57,447 nt of DNA from an uncultured Odoribacter sp. (GTDB lineage Bacteria; Bacteroidota; Bacteroidia; Bacteroidales; Marinifilaceae): assembly GCA_910588375.1 (NCBI GenBank), contig CAJUQA010000010.1, forward strand, positions 47,517-104,963. The letters run 5' to 3'. The notes beneath the pieces are model-generated. The model searched no databases and had not been told where the DNA came from. It was given only the letters and a program-made list of their open reading frames with translations. Below are positions 7,838-14,969 of this stretch, in pieces. Within the stretch, counting starts at the first letter, position 1. Every line of letters begins with the position of its first letter. Made by a program: the position numbers and the translations under genes.

Positions 7838-8608
7838 TCAGTCCTCGGAAACTCTTTTTAGCGATACCTGTTCACCGTCAAAAACGGCATAGGTGTAATG
7901 GGTAATCCAGTCGCCTGTATTGATATACCGGCTCTCCTGAGTTAAAGAAATGTCTAAAGGAAGATGCCGGTGGCCGAAAATGAAATAATCGAAATATTCC
8001 TGTTTCAACACCTGACGGCAATAGAGTTCAATATCCTCCTGGTCAGGGCCGCGATAGGCATCCGCTTCGATTTTTCCATTGTCTTTCAGGCGCGAATGGG
8101 AAGACCACTTATGGGCGAAAGCAATGCCTAAATCCGGGTGTATCCATCTGAAACAGCGTTGCAGAAAAGGATTGTGGAAGACTTTTTTTATAAAAAGATA
8201 GCCTTTGTCATGAGGATCCAGGCCATCTCCGTGACCGATGTAGAATTTCCTTCCGTTGAAGACGAACTTTTCATCGCGGGTATGAATGGTCATACCGCAT
8301 TCCTGCCGGAGATAGTCGAAAGCCCAGATGTCATGGTTTCCGGTGAAGAAGTGCACTTGGATGCCGCTGTCCGTAAATTCGCAGATTTTTGCCAGAAAAC
8401 GGACAAAGCCTTTGGGGACAACCCGCTTGTATTCAAACCAGAAGTCAAAAATATCCCCCAACAGAAACAGGACGGAACAATGCGGACGGACAGATTCCAG
8501 CCATTCCACCAATTTTTGCTCTCTTTCCCGATTGTTTTTCAGTACAGAAGCACCTAGATGGGCATCCGAAAGAAAGTAAATATTTTTTCCCTTTCCTGTT
8601 TCTTCCAT
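7838..8608 (-). CDS. lpxH: UDP-2,3-diacylglucosamine diphosphatase LpxH
   Basis: A 256-residue calcineurin-like metallophosphoesterase. LpxH cleaves UDP-2,3-diacylglucosamine to lipid X and UMP, the fourth step of lipid A synthesis, at the inner face of the cytoplasmic membrane. All metal motifs are present in order: SDAHLG (about 14-19), GDIFDFWFEY (about 51), GNHD (about 91), HGDG (about 125) and GHRHLP (about 212). The GDxFDxW form and the length are characteristic of LpxH rather than of general phosphoesterases. It lies 11 bp downstream of the thioredoxin-fold lipoprotein gene and is probably co-transcribed with it. Confidence 0.92.
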   Translation of the reverse strand: MEETGKGKNIYFLSDAHLGASVLKNNREREQKLVEWLESVRPHCSVLFLLGDIFDFWFEYKRVVPKGFVRFLAKICEFTDSGIQVHFFTGNHDIWAFDYLRQECGMTIHTRDEKFVFNGRKFYIGHGDGLDPHDKGYLFIKKVFHNPFLQRCFRWIHPDLGIAFAHKWSSHSRLKDNGKIEADAYRGPDQEDIELYCRQVLKQEYFDYFIFGHRHLPLDISLTQESRYINTGDWITHYTYAVFDGEQVSLKRVSED

Positions 8609-8619
8609 AGGATGCCGGA

Positions 8620-9777
8620 TTATTTTATCACGTCTTTCAGCCGCTCTTCCAAGCGTTTTCCGGCCAAATTCTTTCCGGCTATTTCGTATTTTTTATTGAT
8701 AATATAATTGGCTGGAATATTTTGTATGTTCCATACGGCAGCGGCGGGACTTTTCAATCCTTCGCCGTCGCGCACGCAAATCCATGGAATGTCGTATTTA
8801 CGGGTCAATTCTTCCCACAGCAATTTGTTTGGATCCAGACAAACCTGGTAAATGACAAGGCCTTGGCCTTTGAACTTATTGTAAATGCTTTTCAAGGTCC
8901 GGATATAGGCTTCGCTGCCTTCTGCTCCGAGTACGGTGAAATCAAGCAGGATATACCGTCCTCTTAGTGAACTTAAAGCTATTGAATCACCCTTGGCATT
9001 CGGCAGATTTATTTCGGGCAGATTGTTGTCCGAATTGACAATCATGTTCCGGATTTTTTGATTTTTCAATTGCTTCATGATTTGTTCGTGATGATTCAGT
9101 AAGGCCTGCGTATATTGGGATTCCGGATACAATGCTTTCATTGAAGTAGCTACAATGCGGTAAGACTGCAAGTCCGTTTCGGGGTTCAGAATGAAATTGG
9201 CGTTGTCGATTTTTTGGTACAACGCATAATAAGAGGCAGGAGAGACAGCATGCTCAATGATAAAATTGCGTGAAAAACGTACTTGTTTCACTAACGTGGA
9301 ATCCCATTCCGCTTCGAGTTCTTTGCGTTGGGCATTGAATTTTTCTTCTTCGGGGATAGCTGCATAATTCTTTCTTAAAGAATCCATTTTGTTTTGGGTA
9401 GTGCGCAACTGCCGGGTAAGTACTTTGACCCACATTGAACCTTCCGAACCTTCTACATCATAATTTTCGCTGAGTTTCTTGAAATTTCCGGTAATGTTTA
9501 TTTCTTTTTCCGGTTCTGCCAATAAGGTGATGGCCTCATTTTTTCCAAAACGAAGCGTGTAAAACGTAGGTTCCGTTACTGTTGTTTTGAATGAAAAACG
9601 GCCGTTACCGTTGAGCTTGGTGGAATCGACCGTAAGGATATTGTCCACATCAATCCGGTCGAGATAAACGCATTGTTTATCGGCGTCTTTGATTTCACCT
9701 TTGATTTTAACTGTGTTTTTGTTGTTGCAAGAAGCTAAGACAAACAAAGCGAGTCCCCAAAAAAAGAAATGTTTCAT
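8620..9777 (-). CDS. DUF4369/TlpA-like thioredoxin-fold lipoprotein lacking the redox cysteines
   Basis: A 385-residue lipoprotein with lipobox LASC at residue 16. The N-terminal part (about 20-130) is a beta-rich DUF4369-like domain (VKIKGEIKDADKQCVYLDRI). A helical linker follows, then a C-terminal thioredoxin fold (about 255-385, from LPEINLPNAKGDSIALSSLRG). Where such proteins carry WCxxC, this one reads DFTVLGAEGSEAY, so no CxxC exists and disulfide chemistry is unlikely. The paralog at 33.1-34.2 kb keeps WCGPC. It may have a structural or chaperone role in the periplasm. It sits directly upstream of lpxH on the same strand. Confidence 0.85.
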   Translation of the reverse strand: MKHFFFWGLALFVLASCNNKNTVKIKGEIKDADKQCVYLDRIDVDNILTVDSTKLNGNGRFSFKTTVTEPTFYTLRFGKNEAITLLAEPEKEINITGNFKKLSENYDVEGSEGSMWVKVLTRQLRTTQNKMDSLRKNYAAIPEEEKFNAQRKELEAEWDSTLVKQVRFSRNFIIEHAVSPASYYALYQKIDNANFILNPETDLQSYRIVATSMKALYPESQYTQALLNHHEQIMKQLKNQKIRNMIVNSDNNLPEINLPNAKGDSIALSSLRGRYILLDFTVLGAEGSEAYIRTLKSIYNKFKGQGLVIYQVCLDPNKLLWEELTRKYDIPWICVRDGEGLKSPAAAVWNIQNIPANYIINKKYEIAGKNLAGKRLEERLKDVIK

Positions 9778-9854
9778 ATCGGTATTTACTTATTCCATGC
9801 TAAATTTTTGTCTGCGCAAATTACGACTTTTTTCTCTATTGACCAATGGGAGGA

Positions 9855-9912
9855 GTTGAAAAAGTTAAAATGTTGGAAAGGGGACTTCTTTTTTACTGGT
9901 TTCTCCTTTTCA
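9855..9912. repeat. Dispersed GTTGAA-type repeat, copy 1
   Basis: This stretch (GTTGAAAAAGTTAAAATGTT onward to CTTTT) aligns by eye over about 60 bp with 57082-57147 (GTTGAATAAGTTGAAATGTT onward), at roughly three quarters identity with small gaps. Both copies lie in intergenic DNA just upstream of structured non-coding sequence. Confidence 0.55.
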
Positions 9913-9928
9913 ATTCTTATACTTTTCC

Positions 9929-10052
9929 CAGGGGTTTCTCTCATAGCACGGCGTAGCAATTGGAATGTAGCGGCGTATCACTTACGCTCCCGGCTGCCGT
10001 TGGTCCGCTCCTACGTCCCAGTTGATTCGGAGGTGATGGAGGGAAACCCCTG
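9929..10052. other. Structured intergenic element closed by a long inverted repeat
   Basis: CAGGGGTTTCTCTC (9929-9942) pairs with GAGGGAAACCCCTG (10039-10052), giving 14 pairs with one T-G wobble. Between the arms are about 96 nt that can form smaller stems (for example GCGTA/TACGC, and ACGGC with GCCGT). It is richer in G+C than the A/T-rich flanks. It lies between the lipoprotein promoter region and tRNA-Val. No protein is supported. Candidates are a non-coding RNA or a small palindromic element. Confidence 0.5.
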
Positions 10053-10105
10053 AGAAACCTATGAACAATCCGGGTGAATCTTATGAAAAATTTATGGGGG
10101 ATAAT

Positions 10106-10137
10106 AAAAAAAGAGACTTTTTCAAGTCTCTTTTTTT
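10106..10137 (-). terminator. Intrinsic terminator of tRNA-Val
   Basis: AAAAAAAGAGACTT / AAGTCTCTTTTTTT with a TTTC loop. Symmetric A and T tracts could make it work on both strands. It directly follows the 3' end of tRNA-Val on the minus strand. Confidence 0.85.
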
Positions 10138-10138
10138 G

Positions 10139-10213
10139 TGGGTCCTGAGGGATTCGAACCCCCGACCCTCTGGGTGTAAACCAGATGCTCTGAACCAACT
10201 GAGCTAAGAACCC
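10139..10213 (-). tRNA. tRNA-Val (TAC)
   Basis: Read on the minus strand: acceptor GGGTTCT/AGGACCC, D arm TAGCTCAGTTGG, anticodon stem TCTGG/CCAGA with loop TTTACAC (anticodon TAC), T arm GGGGGTTCGAATCCCTC, discriminator A. CCA is not encoded. The length of 75 nt is normal for a class I tRNA. Confidence 0.96.
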
Positions 10214-10343
10214 GTGCGATCTGTTCTGATTGCGGGTACAAATGTAGATGTTTTTTTCATTCCTCCAAAATATTTGTGAAAATAATTTTAAGGGCTCATA
10301 TTTTCGCTCTTTTCCGGTATAGAGGGGTAAAATTTAAGGGTAC

Positions 10344-10374
10344 TTGCTTTTGCTTTTAGCTTGCACTATCTTTG
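10344..10374 (+). promoter_or_regulatory. Promoter of the TonB-domain gene
   Basis: TTG at 10344-10346 and TATCTTTG at 10367-10374 with a 20-bp spacer, about 22 bp before the ATG. A textbook Bacteroidota promoter. Confidence 0.8.
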
Positions 10375-10396
10375 TCGTATATAAGAATGAAATAAA

Positions 10397-10855
10397 ATGA
10401 AAATCAGTCTGATGTCAAAGAGTGTATTTCTGTTATTTTGGTTTATGGGAACGTTTTTGGCAAAAGAAACAAGTGCACTCAATGACACATTGTGCAGGGA
10501 TTCGCTTGAAATCCGGCAGCAGGAATCTCACCGGACGCCGGTATTACCGTTTAGTTATAAAAACGTCAGAGATTATATATTCAATCATTTAAGTTACCCT
10601 CCCCAGGCCATTCAGGAAGAAATCGAGGGAACGGTGCTTATCCGTTTCACTTTGATGAAAACCGGGGACGTAGACAGTGTCCAAGTGGTTGCACCTGTAC
10701 ACCCGCTATTGGACGATGAAGCATTGAGGTTAATCCGTAATATGCCGAAATGGGAGCCGGTTTATTTGCAGGGACAGCCGGTTGAGCTTTCCTATGAAGT
10801 GCCTGTAATTTTCGAATTATTGCCTCCGGAAAACAAACAGGATAGTTTGAAATAG
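10397..10855 (+). CDS. Periplasmic TonB C-terminal domain protein
   Basis: A 152-residue protein. An N-terminal hydrophobic segment (about 8-24) may be a signal peptide or anchor. A TonB C-terminal domain follows (about 52-145), with YPPQAIQEEIEGTVLIRFTLMKTGDVDSVQV and LDDEALRLIRNMPKWEP as the usual core. TonB domains normally contact outer-membrane receptors. This protein lacks the long proline-rich spacer of a true energy transducer, so it may be a short TonB-like partner rather than a working TonB. No exbB/exbD genes are near. It has its own promoter and is single. Confidence 0.85.
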   Translation: MKISLMSKSVFLLFWFMGTFLAKETSALNDTLCRDSLEIRQQESHRTPVLPFSYKNVRDYIFNHLSYPPQAIQEEIEGTVLIRFTLMKTGDVDSVQVVAPVHPLLDDEALRLIRNMPKWEPVYLQGQPVELSYEVPVIFELLPPENKQDSLK

Positions 10856-10942
10856 GTGCATAAAGTAAAAAACATGTCTTATTTAAGATTATTTAACTAT
10901 CTTAGATTAAATAATTAATATTATTTCACAAATTAAGAGAGC

Positions 10943-10969
10943 TTGTTCTGAAAACAATGACTACTTTTG
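10943..10969 (+). promoter_or_regulatory. Putative promoter upstream of folB
   Basis: TTG at 10943-10945 and TACTTTTG at 10962-10969, spacer 16 bp (shorter than usual). It would start transcription near 10976, about 120 bp before the folB ATG and ahead of the hairpin at 11036-11058. Confidence 0.5.
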
Positions 10970-10975
10970 CGCTGT

Positions 10976-11060
10976 CTTTAGAAAAAGATTGTTTTTCATA
11001 AGTTTGTATGGTTTAGGTTAGTAGTTAGTAATGAGAAAGGGCTGAAATTCAGTCCTTTTT
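10976..11060 (+). ncRNA. Candidate small RNA or folB leader ending in an intrinsic terminator
   Basis: Between the promoter-like element at 10943-10969 and the folB ATG is an RNA of about 85 nt that ends in AAAGGGCTGAA / TTCAGTCCTTT (11036-11058) and a T tract. No ORF is convincing. The RNA could be a stand-alone small RNA or a terminated leader of folB. Alternatively, the hairpin may simply be the terminator of the TonB-domain gene. Confidence 0.35.
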
Positions 11061-11094
11061 CATTTTTATATGCTTAAACAAAAAAAGTAGACCC

Positions 11095-11448
11095 ATGAAT
11101 GGTATTATTGAAATTGAAGGCATGGAATTTTATGCCTATCACGGGTGTTTTGAGGCGGAACAGATTGTGGGGAACAAATTTTCCGTATATGCTTGTATCC
11201 GTTATGATTGTCAGAAAGCCGCACAATCCGACCGGATTGTCGATGCCTTGAGCTATCAGACGGCCTATGAAATTATTGCCCGGGAGATGATGAAAACGTC
11301 CCATTTGTTGGAAAACGTAGCTTCCCGGATGATAGAGGCGATATATGCGGCTTTTCCCCAGGCATTGTATGTCAAAATCAAAATATCTAAATTAAACCCG
11401 CCTATTGGTGGGAAAGTAGGAGGGACAAGTGTGACCTTGGAGAAATAA
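11095..11448 (+). CDS. folB: Dihydroneopterin aldolase
   Basis: A 117-residue FolB, which cleaves 7,8-dihydroneopterin to 6-hydroxymethyl-7,8-dihydropterin and glycolaldehyde in folate synthesis. The N-terminal IEIEGMEFYAYHGCFEAEQIVGNKF holds the conserved YHG and Glu of the family. The middle SYQTAYEIIAREMM segment and the C-terminal KIKISKLNPPIGGKVGGTSV with the catalytic lysine are also visible. Length is typical. No other folate genes are adjacent. A terminator-like hairpin lies about 40 bp upstream of the ATG. Confidence 0.95.
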   Translation: MNGIIEIEGMEFYAYHGCFEAEQIVGNKFSVYACIRYDCQKAAQSDRIVDALSYQTAYEIIAREMMKTSHLLENVASRMIEAIYAAFPQALYVKIKISKLNPPIGGKVGGTSVTLEK

Positions 11449-11460
11449 TTTCTTCCTTTT

Positions 11461-11491
11461 TTTGGTAATTATCAAAATTGCCCTATCTTTG
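11461..11491 (+). promoter_or_regulatory. tRNA-Cys promoter
   Basis: TTTG at 11461-11464 and TATCTTTG at 11484-11491, spacer 19 bp, ending 18 bp before the mature tRNA-Cys. Confidence 0.75.
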
Positions 11492-11509
11492 CATCGCAAA
11501 ACCGCAAAG

Positions 11510-11580
11510 GGTCGGTTGGCCGAACGGTTAGGCAACGGTCTGCAAAACCGTGTAAAGCAGTTCGACTCTGCTACCGACCT
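11510..11580 (+). tRNA. tRNA-Cys (GCA)
   Basis: Acceptor GGTCGGT/ACCGACC, anticodon arm ACGGT-CTGCAAA-ACCGT with anticodon GCA, T arm AGCAGTTCGACTCTGCT, discriminator T as in other tRNA-Cys. Own promoter upstream and terminator just downstream. Confidence 0.95.
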
Positions 11581-11584
11581 CTGA

Positions 11585-11617
11585 AAATCAGTCACATGTA
11601 CGTGGCTGATTTTTTTA
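11585..11617 (+). terminator. Intrinsic terminator of tRNA-Cys
   Basis: AAATCAGTCAC / GTGGCTGATTT with one wobble, followed by T7, directly after the tRNA. Confidence 0.85.
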
Positions 11618-11696
11618 TATATGCGAATCGGGTGCAATTTTAGGGAGGCAAATATTTGGATTGTTATACTGGGGGATGCAGGTCTGTAAAGGATAT

Positions 11697-11734
11697 AAAA
11701 AAAGAAGTCGGACAATGTCCGACTTCTTTTTTTA
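11697..11734 (-). terminator. Intrinsic terminator of the tRNA-Gly/tRNA-Leu unit
   Basis: Long perfect palindrome: A7 then GAAGTCGGAC / GTCCGACTTC then T7. It directly follows tRNA-Leu on the minus strand and may also work on the plus strand. Confidence 0.9.
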
Positions 11735-11737
11735 TAG

Positions 11738-11822
11738 TACTCGAGGCGGGACTTGAACCCGCACAGCCGCAATGGCCACAGGATTTTAAGTCCTGCGTGT
11801 CTACCAGTTCCACCACTCGAGC
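11738..11822 (-). tRNA. tRNA-Leu (TAA)
   Basis: On the minus strand: acceptor GCTCGAG/CTCGAGT with a first G-U pair, anticodon region CAGGACTTAAAATCCTG with anticodon TAA, a long variable arm (GGCCATTGCGGCTG region), T arm GCGGGTTCAAGTCCCGC, discriminator A. At 85 nt it is a class II tRNA. It lies 13 nt downstream of tRNA-Gly, in the same unit. Confidence 0.95.
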
Positions 11823-11835
11823 ATCCTTGACAGAG

Positions 11836-11908
<73 letters not shown>

Positions 11909-12123
11909 ATATTATTGTTTTCGCGAAACTTTTCCCAATGTTAAAAAGAACATGCTTTCTTTTGCGATTGCAAATATAAAGTGTTTTTTTTAGTTTGTAC
12001 AATAAATGTGGACTTTTTTTCTTCTTATGGGAAGTATTTCAACGAAAAATTGTAGGACTATGTCTGAGATAATCTCTGTAGCACTATCAGGAATGAAGGG
12101 GGCGTTGGTTGGGCGAGAAAATT

Positions 12124-12153
12124 TTGTGACACAATGAATTATTATTATCTTTG
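12124..12153 (+). promoter_or_regulatory. ftsX promoter
   Basis: TTG at 12124-12126 and TATCTTTG at 12146-12153, spacer 19 bp, 23 bp before the ftsX ATG. Probably drives the whole ftsX-DUF3098-uppP-truB run. The stretch from 11909 to this promoter (about 215 bp) shows nothing else. Confidence 0.8.
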
Positions 12154-12176
12154 CAAAACTTTTAAAGTGACGAAAA

Positions 12177-13037
12177 ATGTCGGCAAAAAGACGAGTTGCA
12201 GGATCTTATTTTGTTTCCACCCTCAGCATCGCTTTGGTATTGGTGGTGGTCGGTATATTGGTGTTTATTTTATTGAATGCTCGCTCTATTTCAGAGCATG
12301 TGAAGCAGAATATCGGTTTTTCTATCATCGTAAAAGACAATGTGAATGAAGCTGAAATAAAGAAAATGCAGAAGATACTGGATACCAAATCTTTTGTAGC
12401 TTCTTCTGTTTTTGTCAGTAAAGACGAGGCAGCCCGGGAATTTAAAGAAGAATTGGGTGAAGATTTCGAACAGGTCTTGGGGTATAATCCTTTATTGCCT
12501 TCTATTGAAATTAAATTGAATCCGCTGTATGCGAATAATGATTCATTGGCAATGATAGAGAAGAAATTGGCATCCTATGATGTGATACAGGAAGTCTCCT
12601 ATCAGAAATCTTTGGTGGAATATATCAATGATAACATACGTAAAATCAGCATTATCTTGCTGATTGCAGGGGCGGCATTAGTGTTGATTTCTTTTACACT
12701 GATCCGGAATACAATTCATCTTTCGGTCTATTCCCAGCGTTTTCTGATTAAGACAATGCAATTGGTGGGGGCTAAACCATTTTTTATTTGTAAGCCTTTT
12801 ATCCAGAACAACGTGTGGTTCGGTTTTTTTGGCAGCATGTTTGCCAATATGATATTATTGCTGGCTGTTTATTTCCTGCAAAAAGAGGTGGGGGGCGTTA
12901 TCGACATCATGAATAAGGACTTGCTGATAGTGATGGTGGTTTTTGTTTTTGTGTCGGGCATATTTTTATCTTTCATCTCCTCCTGGTTTTCGGTGCGGCG
13001 CTATTTGAACACGGATCTGAATGACCTTTACGGATAG
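12177..13037 (+). CDS. ftsX: Cell division protein FtsX
   Basis: A 286-residue permease-like membrane protein with one N-terminal transmembrane helix (about 12-35), a periplasmic loop (about 36-155), and three C-terminal helices (about 157-180, 207-235, 250-275). This is the FtsX layout. FtsX works with the ATPase FtsE to control septal peptidoglycan hydrolases. FtsE is not adjacent, which is usual in Bacteroidota. The helix ISIILLIAGAALVLISFTLIRNTIHLSV is a family hallmark. It is the first gene of a rightward run with short gaps (25 and 36 bp to the next genes). Confidence 0.93.
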   Translation: MSAKRRVAGSYFVSTLSIALVLVVVGILVFILLNARSISEHVKQNIGFSIIVKDNVNEAEIKKMQKILDTKSFVASSVFVSKDEAAREFKEELGEDFEQVLGYNPLLPSIEIKLNPLYANNDSLAMIEKKLASYDVIQEVSYQKSLVEYINDNIRKISIILLIAGAALVLISFTLIRNTIHLSVYSQRFLIKTMQLVGAKPFFICKPFIQNNVWFGFFGSMFANMILLLAVYFLQKEVGGVIDIMNKDLLIVMVVFVFVSGIFLSFISSWFSVRRYLNTDLNDLYG

Positions 13038-13062
13038 TTTATTAAAGAAAAAGTGAATATAT

Positions 13063-13338
13063 ATGGCAGTGAATAACAATTTAAAGAAACCGGTTGTCGA
13101 AAATAAGGCCGGATTTCCTATTCCGGAAAGAAACTATAAAATGATATTGCTCGGTTTTGCAATCGTGGTTTTAGGGTTTGTATTGATGATGGGGGGGGGA
13201 AGCGAAGATCCCAATCAGTTCAATTATGAGATTTTCAGTTTCCGGAGAATTACCTTGGCGCCGATTGTTGTGTTGGCCGGTTTCGGTTTTGTAGTCTGGG
13301 CAATCATGAGGAAACCTAAAAAAGAGATAAAAAATTGA
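13063..13338 (+). CDS. DUF3098 small membrane protein
   Basis: A 91-residue protein of the Bacteroidota DUF3098 family, with two transmembrane helices (about 27-43 and 64-81) joined by an external loop with GGGSEDPNQFNYEIFSFRRITLAP. No biochemical function is known. Its fixed place between ftsX and uppP suggests a role in division or undecaprenyl carrier metabolism, which is inference from context only. The run of eight G near 13192 is a possible slippage site, but the reading frame is intact. Confidence 0.85.
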   Translation: MAVNNNLKKPVVENKAGFPIPERNYKMILLGFAIVVLGFVLMMGGGSEDPNQFNYEIFSFRRITLAPIVVLAGFGFVVWAIMRKPKKEIKN

Positions 13339-13374
13339 TTTCGTAAGAAGCATCTCTTTTAATATTCAGAAAAT

Positions 13375-14163
13375 ATGGATTGGATTGAAGCATTGGTGCT
13401 TGGAGTTATCCAGGGACTGACGGAATTTTTGCCTGTGAGTAGTTCCGGGCATCTTCAAATTTTCAGTGCCCTGTTCGGTATACAGGGAGAGGAAAATCTG
13501 GCTTTTGCCGTTGTAGTGCATGCGGCTACGGTTTGCAGTACGATAGTGGTGTTGTGGAAAGAAATTGCTGCCTTGTTCGGTGGATTATTTAAATTCCGTT
13601 GGAACGAAGAAACTATATATATAGCGAAAATTGCTATTTCGATGATTCCGGTAGCAATTGTGGGATTTTTCTTCAAAGATGCTGTGGAAGAACTGTTTGG
13701 TTCGGGATTATTGGTGGTCGGAGCAGCCTTATTGATTACGGCAGCTCTGCTCGCTTTTTCTTATTATGCAAGGCCCCGGATAAAGACGAATATATCTTTT
13801 GTGGATGCCTTTATTATCGGCTTGGCTCAGGCTTGTGCGGTAATTCCCGGATTATCCCGTTCGGGTTCAACCATTGCTACGGGAATTTTGTTAGGAAATA
13901 ACAAAGAACGGGTGGCAAAATTTTCTTTTTTGATGGTATTGGTACCGATTCTGGGAGAGGCATTATTGGATCTCTTGAAGGGTGGTTTTACGCAGGCTGA
14001 AAGCGGAATTTCTGCAATGTCTCTCGTTGTCGGTTTCTTGGCTGCTTTTGTGTCGGGATATTTTGCTTGTAGCTGGATGATTAATCTGGTAAAAAAAGGA
14101 AAATTAATCTGGTTTGCGCTCTATTGTTTGATAGTGGGAGTCGTTGTCTTGATATTACATTGA
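13375..14163 (+). CDS. uppP: Undecaprenyl-diphosphatase UppP (BacA)
   Basis: A 262-residue integral membrane enzyme with about eight hydrophobic segments. It dephosphorylates undecaprenyl diphosphate so the lipid carrier can be reused for peptidoglycan and surface glycans, and it confers bacitracin tolerance. Both family motifs are seen: GLTEFLPVSSSGHL near residue 15 with the catalytic glutamate and serines, and PGLSRSGSTIATG near residue 160. The stop codon lies 2 bp before the truB ATG, so translation is probably coupled. Confidence 0.97.
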   Translation: MDWIEALVLGVIQGLTEFLPVSSSGHLQIFSALFGIQGEENLAFAVVVHAATVCSTIVVLWKEIAALFGGLFKFRWNEETIYIAKIAISMIPVAIVGFFFKDAVEELFGSGLLVVGAALLITAALLAFSYYARPRIKTNISFVDAFIIGLAQACAVIPGLSRSGSTIATGILLGNNKERVAKFSFLMVLVPILGEALLDLLKGGFTQAESGISAMSLVVGFLAAFVSGYFACSWMINLVKKGKLIWFALYCLIVGVVVLILH

Positions 14164-14165
14164 TT

Positions 14166-14867
14166 ATGGTGTTGTTCAAAGAAGAAGGCGATTACCGGGA
14201 AGGAGCATTGATATTGGTCGATAAGCCTCTGCATTGGACTTCTTTTGATGTGGTGAATAAAATCCGTTGGTGTCTGAGGTTGAAATGCGGTAAATTAAAA
14301 GTGGGACATGCCGGTACACTGGATCCTTTGGCAACGGGATTGGTGATTGTGTGTACGGGGCGTTGGACGAAAGAAATTGAAGGCTATATGGGACAATGTA
14401 AGGAATATGTGGCGCAGTTGACTTTTGGAGGGACAACGCCTTCTTATGATTTGGAAACGGAAGTGGAAGGGAATTATCCGTATCAGCATATTACTCGTGA
14501 AATGTTTACTTCTGTGACGGAACAGTTTGTAGGGGAAATAGAGCAGGTGCCGCCCGTGTTTTCGGCGGTGAGGGTGGATGGTGTCAGAGCCTATGAAAAG
14601 GCCAGAAAAGGGAAAGGTCCTGAGATGCCTTCCCGAAAAGTTTATATAAAGGAGATTGAAATTGTCCGTTTTGATTTGCCAGTTGTGGAGTTAAGAATTG
14701 TTTGCGGGAAAGGAACATATATTCGTTCGTTGGCGGATGATTTAGGAAAAGCTTGTGGGAGTGGAGCCTATTTATCTGCATTGCGCCGGACGGCTATCGG
14801 GAAGTTTCGGGTGGAAAATGCAAATAATATGGAGGATTTGGTTGCTTGTTTGCAGGAAAAAATGTAA
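14166..14867 (+). CDS. truB: tRNA pseudouridine(55) synthase TruB
   Basis: A 233-residue TruB, which makes pseudouridine 55 in the T loop of tRNAs. The catalytic aspartate is D53 in GHAGTLDPLATG. The conserved ILVDKPLHWTSFDVVNKI at the start, PPVFSAVRVDGVRAYEKAR near residue 130 and VCGKGTYIRSLADDLG near residue 182 are present. I chose ATG 14166 rather than 14124, which would overlap uppP by 40 bp. The C-terminal PUA-like domain of some TruBs is absent, as is common in this phylum. Confidence 0.96.
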   Translation: MVLFKEEGDYREGALILVDKPLHWTSFDVVNKIRWCLRLKCGKLKVGHAGTLDPLATGLVIVCTGRWTKEIEGYMGQCKEYVAQLTFGGTTPSYDLETEVEGNYPYQHITREMFTSVTEQFVGEIEQVPPVFSAVRVDGVRAYEKARKGKGPEMPSRKVYIKEIEIVRFDLPVVELRIVCGKGTYIRSLADDLGKACGSGAYLSALRRTAIGKFRVENANNMEDLVACLQEKM

Positions 14868-14969
14868 ATTGCGCAACTTATTTTTTACGCTGGAGTATTC
14901 TTGTGCGTTAGAGGATATTCCTTAATTTTTTTCTTGGTATAATAATAGACATAATATAAGATTTTAACT

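Noticed and set aside
9941..10198. Minus-strand open frame across tRNA-Val and the structured element
   Set aside because: It begins within tRNA-Val and runs through the terminator hairpin, with no protein family visible.
13192..13199. Frameshift in the DUF3098 gene at the run of eight G
   Set aside because: The frame is open on both sides, with family-like sequence before and after the run, so no error is needed.
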